DNA of 64,000 nucleotides from Pokkaliibacter sp046614695. GTDB taxonomy: Bacteria > Pseudomonadota > Gammaproteobacteria > Pseudomonadales > Balneatricaceae. Location of the stretch: positions 1-64,000 of the forward strand of contig NZ_JBKKHQ010000028.1 of NCBI RefSeq assembly GCF_046614695.1, given 5' to 3'. Made by a program: the position numbers and the translations under genes. Under the pieces are notes generated by a model, which did not search any database, was not told where the DNA came from, and saw only the letters and a program-made list of their open reading frames with translations. Positions 62,721-64,000 of this stretch are shown here, piece by piece. Each line of letters starts with the position of its first letter. Positions within the stretch are counted from its first letter, which is position 1.

Positions 62721-62790
62721 GTTTAAAAACTCAGTCCATTTGCACAAAGATGGCTGAAACCACTGCCTTAGGGTAAGCTGGGTCTCAGTA

Positions 62791-62820
62791 AAAACGGCGG
62801 CGACCAGTCGCCGTTTTTTT
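62791..62820 (+). terminator. Terminator between the esterase-like gene and ppiC
   Basis: AAAACGGCG and CGCCGTTTT arms (62791-62799/62809-62817) are followed by more T residues. This is a clear intrinsic terminator 70 nt after the stop. Confidence 0.8.
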
Positions 62821-62854
62821 ATGTCGATTTAACTTGAGAGATGAGGATTCTGTC

Positions 62855-63133
62855 ATGCCCGTAGCAGGTGCACGCCACATCCTGGTGAAAACCAAAGAAG
62901 AAGCTCAACAGCTGAAAGACCGTATCGCCAAAGGCGAAGACTTTGCTGAAATGGCACGCAAGTATTCCCAGTGCCCATCCGGCAAACAAGGCGGCGACCT
63001 CGGTGAATTCCGTCCCGGTCAGATGGTTAAACCCTTTGACGACGTTGTCTTCAAAGAGAGCGTTCTGGACGTTCACGGCCCGGTGAAAACCCAGTTTGGT
63101 TTCCACCTGGTACAGACGCTGTACCGCCGTTAA
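62855..63133 (+). CDS. ppiC: Parvulin-type peptidyl-prolyl isomerase PpiC
   Basis: This 92-residue single-domain parvulin accelerates cis-trans isomerisation of prolyl bonds. ARHILVKTKEEA, FAEMARKYSQCPSGKQGGDLGEF and TQFGFHLVQTLYRR match E. coli PpiC, including length. The start is ATG 62855, with GAGG 8 nt upstream. Its stop codon lies in the first copy of a small tandem repeat. Confidence 0.95.
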   Translation: MPVAGARHILVKTKEEAQQLKDRIAKGEDFAEMARKYSQCPSGKQGGDLGEFRPGQMVKPFDDVVFKESVLDVHGPVKTQFGFHLVQTLYRR

Positions 63134-63183
63134 TCGAGACTTCGCTCTTAATCGACACTTCGTTCTTAATCGAAGTCTCGACG
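63130..63183. repeat. Three 18-bp tandem repeats with a perfect hairpin
   Basis: Units TTAATCGAGACTTCGCTC (63130-63147), TTAATCGACACTTCGTTC (63148-63165) and TTAATCGAAGTCTCGACG (63166-63183) follow each other. TCGAGACTTCG (63134-63144) and CGAAGTCTCGA (63171-63181) also form an 11-bp perfect inverted repeat across them. The cluster includes the ppiC stop and the stop of the convergent kinase gene, so it may act as a terminator or insulator. Confidence 0.6.
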
Positions 63184-64000
63184 TGACTTGCCCGGCTCCG
63201 GCCGGGCTTGTCGCTCATGAGGCACAAACGGCTTTAGTGCCGTACTGAGCTGGGCCATATTGGTCGGCTTGAATAGCACCTCATTCATTCCCGCCTGCAA
63301 ACACAGATCCCGTTCATTGCCCATAGCATTGGCAGTCCAGCCGATGATAGGCAACTCCCCCTGCGACTCACGTACTCTGGCACAGAGGGTATAGCCATCC
63401 ATCACGGGCATATGGCAGTCCGTAATGATCAGCCCCAGCGACTCCTGATGCGACTGCCAGCAGCGTAACGCCTGCTCGCCATCCTCCGCAGAGAGCACCT
63501 CAGCGCCCAGCCGCTTTAGCTGACCTTTAAGTAACATGCGATTGGTGGCGTTATCATCCACCACCAGCACCTGCATCCCCACCAGCATCGGCGGCAGCGC
63601 TGAGGCTGGCTGAGCTTTAGTCGTTGCCAGTCGCTCCATCGCCAGTGGCAATTCAAGATTCAGCGTAATACGTGTTCCCACGCCTTTGCTGCTGTGAAGT
63701 ACCAGATGCCCGCCCATAAGCTCTGTCAGGCGTCGGCAAATCGACAGGCCCAGGCCCGTTCCGCCATACAGCCGGCTGGTATCAGCGCTGGCCTGAATAA
63801 AAGGACTGAAGAGGCGTTTTTGTACTTCCTGCTCAATACCGATACCGGTATCCCGCACCGTCAGGCTGATACTCAGATAGCCCTCCCGCTCAACACGCGA
63901 AACGGCACTGACTTCCACCTCACCATGCTCGGTAAACTTGATGGCATTACTGATAAAGTTCGTCAGCACCTGCTCCAGACGCACGCTGTCGCCCATGACA
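63166..64000 (-). CDS. Hybrid sensor histidine kinase, C-terminal part (cut by window edge)
   Basis: Only the C-terminal 278 or so residues are inside the window. They hold the ATP-binding domain (LEQVLTNFISNAIKFTEHG N-box, VRDTGIGI, LYGGTGLGLSICRRL) and a receiver domain with LVVDDNATNRMLL, the phospho-acceptor Asp in LIITDCHMPVMDG, and the switch lysine in FKPTNM. The arrangement resembles BvgS/EvgS-like or orphan hybrid kinases. Sensor and dimerisation domains lie to the right of 64000. It is convergent with ppiC across the tandem repeat. Confidence 0.9.
   Translation of the reverse strand, partial: VMGDSVRLEQVLTNFISNAIKFTEHGEVEVSAVSRVEREGYLSISLTVRDTGIGIEQEVQKRLFSPFIQASADTSRLYGGTGLGLSICRRLTELMGGHLVLHSSKGVGTRITLNLELPLAMERLATTKAQPASALPPMLVGMQVLVVDDNATNRMLLKGQLKRLGAEVLSAEDGEQALRCWQSHQESLGLIITDCHMPVMDGYTLCARVRESQGELPIIGWTANAMGNERDLCLQAGMNEVLFKPTNMAQLSTALKPFVPHERQARPEPGKSRRDFD

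Noticed and set aside
1..64000. CRISPR arrays, insertion sequences, rRNA operons
   Set aside because: I saw no regularly spaced repeats, transposase-like proteins, terminal inverted repeats or rRNA sequence in the window.

Overview
The window reads as chromosome of a free-living, metabolically versatile gammaproteobacterium, most like the Oceanospirillales/Pseudomonadales. The evidence is the housekeeping order tRNA-Ser(GCU), csrA, lysC, alaS, recX, recA (with a LexA box) and pncC on the minus strand, then mutS and fdxA on the plus strand, with trpGDC, gph, rpe, cdd and ppiC further right. Most of the window looks GC-rich (mid to high 50s by eye). One two-gene stretch at about 21.2-23.4 kb is strikingly AT-rich.

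Layout. (1) 1-7155: conserved core block. (2) 7.2-12.7 kb: a urate-hydroxylase-type flavoprotein (hpxO), a formate/nitrite-family channel behind a sigma-54 promoter and an ANTAR-like antitermination leader, a PP2C phosphatase-Ser/Thr kinase fusion, and a membrane-anchored metallo-beta-lactamase-fold hydrolase. (3) 12.9-21.1 kb: a sugar-acid island with a GntR regulator, a UxaA/GarD-type dehydratase, a TRAP transporter, an AraD1-type 2-keto-3-deoxy-acid dehydratase and an alpha-ketoglutarate semialdehyde dehydrogenase. Together these outline a non-phosphorylative route to 2-oxoglutarate. (4) 21.2-23.3 kb: an AT-rich, translationally coupled pair encoding an NdpA/YejK-type nucleoid protein and a RelA/SpoT-domain alarmone synthetase-like protein. 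This is the strongest candidate for an undescribed (possibly defence or stress) module. (5) 23.5-33.2 kb: iron alcohol dehydrogenase with a divergent LysR, a tripartite tricarboxylate transporter with an Ldh2-family oxidoreductase, a XylX-like dehydratase and a second LysR. (6) 33.3-38.2 kb: ankyrin-like membrane protein, TetR/EamA pair, orphan solute-binding protein and carboxylesterase. (7) 38.3-49.0 kb: two divergent operons around a LysR regulator. One carries a fused ABC permease-ATPase, PhyH dioxygenase, solute-binding protein, class II aldolase and sulfatase. The other carries a flavin monooxygenase, RidA, a DUF1028 Ntn-hydrolase and an ArgE-like deacylase. I read it as one catabolic gene set whose substrate I cannot name. 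(8) 49.0-64.0 kb: a secreted tail-collar-domain protein, then core genes, and a hybrid histidine kinase cut by the window edge.

The pncC-recA block and mutS-fdxA are close neighbours in relatives such as Pseudomonas. Here about 43 kb of accessory transport, catabolic and regulatory genes lie between them, so the mutS/pncC junction looks like an insertion hot spot. I saw no transposase, integrase, rRNA or CRISPR array.
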